A stretch of DNA of 5,256 bases from assembly GCA_945835425.1 (NCBI GenBank), contig CAMAJC010000153.1, positions 1 through 5,256 on the forward strand. Reading direction: 5' to 3'. Below the pieces are notes generated by a model. It was not told where the DNA came from. It was given only the letters and a program-made list of their open reading frames with translations, and ran no database searches. This document shows positions 4,688-5,256 of this stretch, in pieces; positions within the stretch are counted from its first letter, which is position 1, and the number at the start of each line of letters is the position of its first letter. This DNA is from an uncultured Clostridia bacterium. GTDB taxonomy: Bacteria; Bacillota; Clostridia; Oscillospirales; Ruminococcaceae. A program made the position numbers and the translations under genes.

Positions 4688-5059
4688 ATGAAGCAGAGGA
4701 AGCTGACAGAAGACTACCTGCGGACGATCTATGTCCTGTCCCGCCAAAAGGGGGTACACGGGTCGGACCTGGCGAAAACGCTGTGTGTGTCGCGGCCGAC
4801 GGTGTCGGTGACGCTGAAAAGCCTGTCGGAGGAAGGGTTTATCTGGCTGGATCAGGGAAGGAATATCCATCTGACCGAGCGGGGTTTGCAGATCGCGCAG
4901 GATATCGATGAGCAGAACCGGTTTTTCCTTGGCCTGCTGACGGGGCTAGGCATCGAAGCGGAGACGGCGGCGCGCGAGGCTTGTGAAATGGAGCACTGTC
5001 TCAGCCCCGAGAGCTTTTCGATCCTCAAGGCAGCTTTGGGGCAGCAGTCCGGGAATTGA
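4688..5059 (+). CDS. DtxR/MntR-family metal-dependent transcriptional repressor
   Basis: A 123-aa cytoplasmic DNA-binding protein. The N-terminal winged helix-turn-helix (about residues 5-65) opens KLTEDYLRTIYVL, closely like DtxR and MntR, and contains the recognition region VSRPTVSVTLKSLSEEGF and the wing HLTERGL. The C-terminal dimerisation and metal domain ends in CEMEH (99-103). Putative ligands are Asp9, Cys99, Glu102 and His103; the usual His near position 77 is Asn77. It lacks the SH3 domain of DtxR and is shorter than MntR (142 aa). The ATG at 4688 is chosen because AAAGGAAAGGAA (4668-4679) precedes it and because family proteins begin here. An in-frame ATG at 4661 would add nine non-family residues and has no good ribosome site. 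It is divergent from feo and shares its operator motif, so it is very likely the iron-responsive repressor of feo and of itself. Mn2+ sensing is less likely. Confidence 0.93.
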   Translation: MKQRKLTEDYLRTIYVLSRQKGVHGSDLAKTLCVSRPTVSVTLKSLSEEGFIWLDQGRNIHLTERGLQIAQDIDEQNRFFLGLLTGLGIEAETAAREACEMEHCLSPESFSILKAALGQQSGN

Positions 5060-5083
5060 CAGGCGGAAACTGCCCAAAATCGA

Positions 5084-5112
5084 TACACAAACCCGCCGGA
5101 ATATGCTATACT
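5084..5112 (+). promoter_or_regulatory. Extended -10 promoter after the regulator gene
   Basis: TGCTATACT (5104-5112) is a full extended -10. TACACA (5084-5089) sits 17 bases upstream as a partial -35. The inferred start is near 5119. The remaining ~140 bases hold short inverted repeats (GGGCA/TGCCC at 5132-5150 and GCCCT/AGGGC at 5221-5239) but no supported gene. The promoter may serve a small RNA, or a gene beyond the window. Confidence 0.5.
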
Positions 5113-5256
5113 GAAGATACAAAACCATGCGGGGCAACAGCGCCCTGCCCAGACTGTCGAAAAATTCACGTTTTATTCTTTTATGAAATGTGAGTGCTTA
5201 CCGGAAGGTTCTCAGGGGACGCCCTCTCTTACAAAGGGCACGTTTTGCCGCGCACG

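Noticed and set aside
4852..5169. Minus-strand open frame over the regulator's 3' half and beyond
   Set aside because: It is antisense to the conserved CEMEH metal-binding region of the regulator and its translation has no family features.
5183..5256. Possible start of a plus-strand gene (MKCECLPEGSQG...)
   Set aside because: It is open to the window edge, but it is only ~25 codons, has no ribosome binding site, and has no recognised similarity.

Overview
The window (about 57% G+C by eye) looks like the chromosome of a Gram-positive anaerobe of the Clostridia, most likely the Oscillospiraceae/Ruminococcaceae side. The grounds are the protein sequences, strong AGGAGG ribosome binding sites, sigma-A type promoters, and a feo locus with two small FeoA proteins, FeoB and a Cys-rich FeoB-associated protein. 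The genus cannot be told from sequence alone. No phage, transposon, CRISPR or RNA gene was seen.

Layout from left to right. At 1-59 is the C-terminal tail of a cysteine synthase gene, closed by an intrinsic terminator. At 304-821 is a small multi-TM membrane protein region split over two reading frames, probably a decayed or fused gene. At 822-967 is an intergenic stretch with a short perfect palindrome and a strong bidirectional terminator. On the minus strand, read from 4430 down to 923, is a ferrous iron uptake operon: promoter, two operators, a ~175-nt structured leader, feoA (copy 1), feoA (copy 2), a gap with a hairpin and another operator, feoB, a 57-aa Cys-rich membrane protein, and the shared terminator. 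Divergently on the plus strand at 4688-5059 is a 123-aa DtxR/MntR-family metal-dependent repressor with its own promoter and two operator copies. The last ~200 bases hold a good extended -10 promoter but no gene that can be supported.

How it works together: FeoB moves Fe2+ across the membrane, with the FeoA proteins and the Cys-rich protein as accessory factors. The divergent DtxR-like protein is the obvious regulator. Five copies of one dyad, GTTAGC-N4-GCTAAC with 0 to 2 mismatches, sit at the feo promoter, at the regulator's own promoter and just upstream of feoB. This gives a self-contained, autoregulated iron-responsive circuit that can be read directly from the sequence.

The less ordinary parts are the operator and hairpin between feoA and feoB, a ~100-residue very acidic insertion in an extracytoplasmic loop of FeoB, and the regulator's metal site. 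That site combines a DtxR-type Cys with an MntR-type Asp and has Asn in place of a normally conserved His. The core is a known type of system; I did not find a wholly undescribed one.
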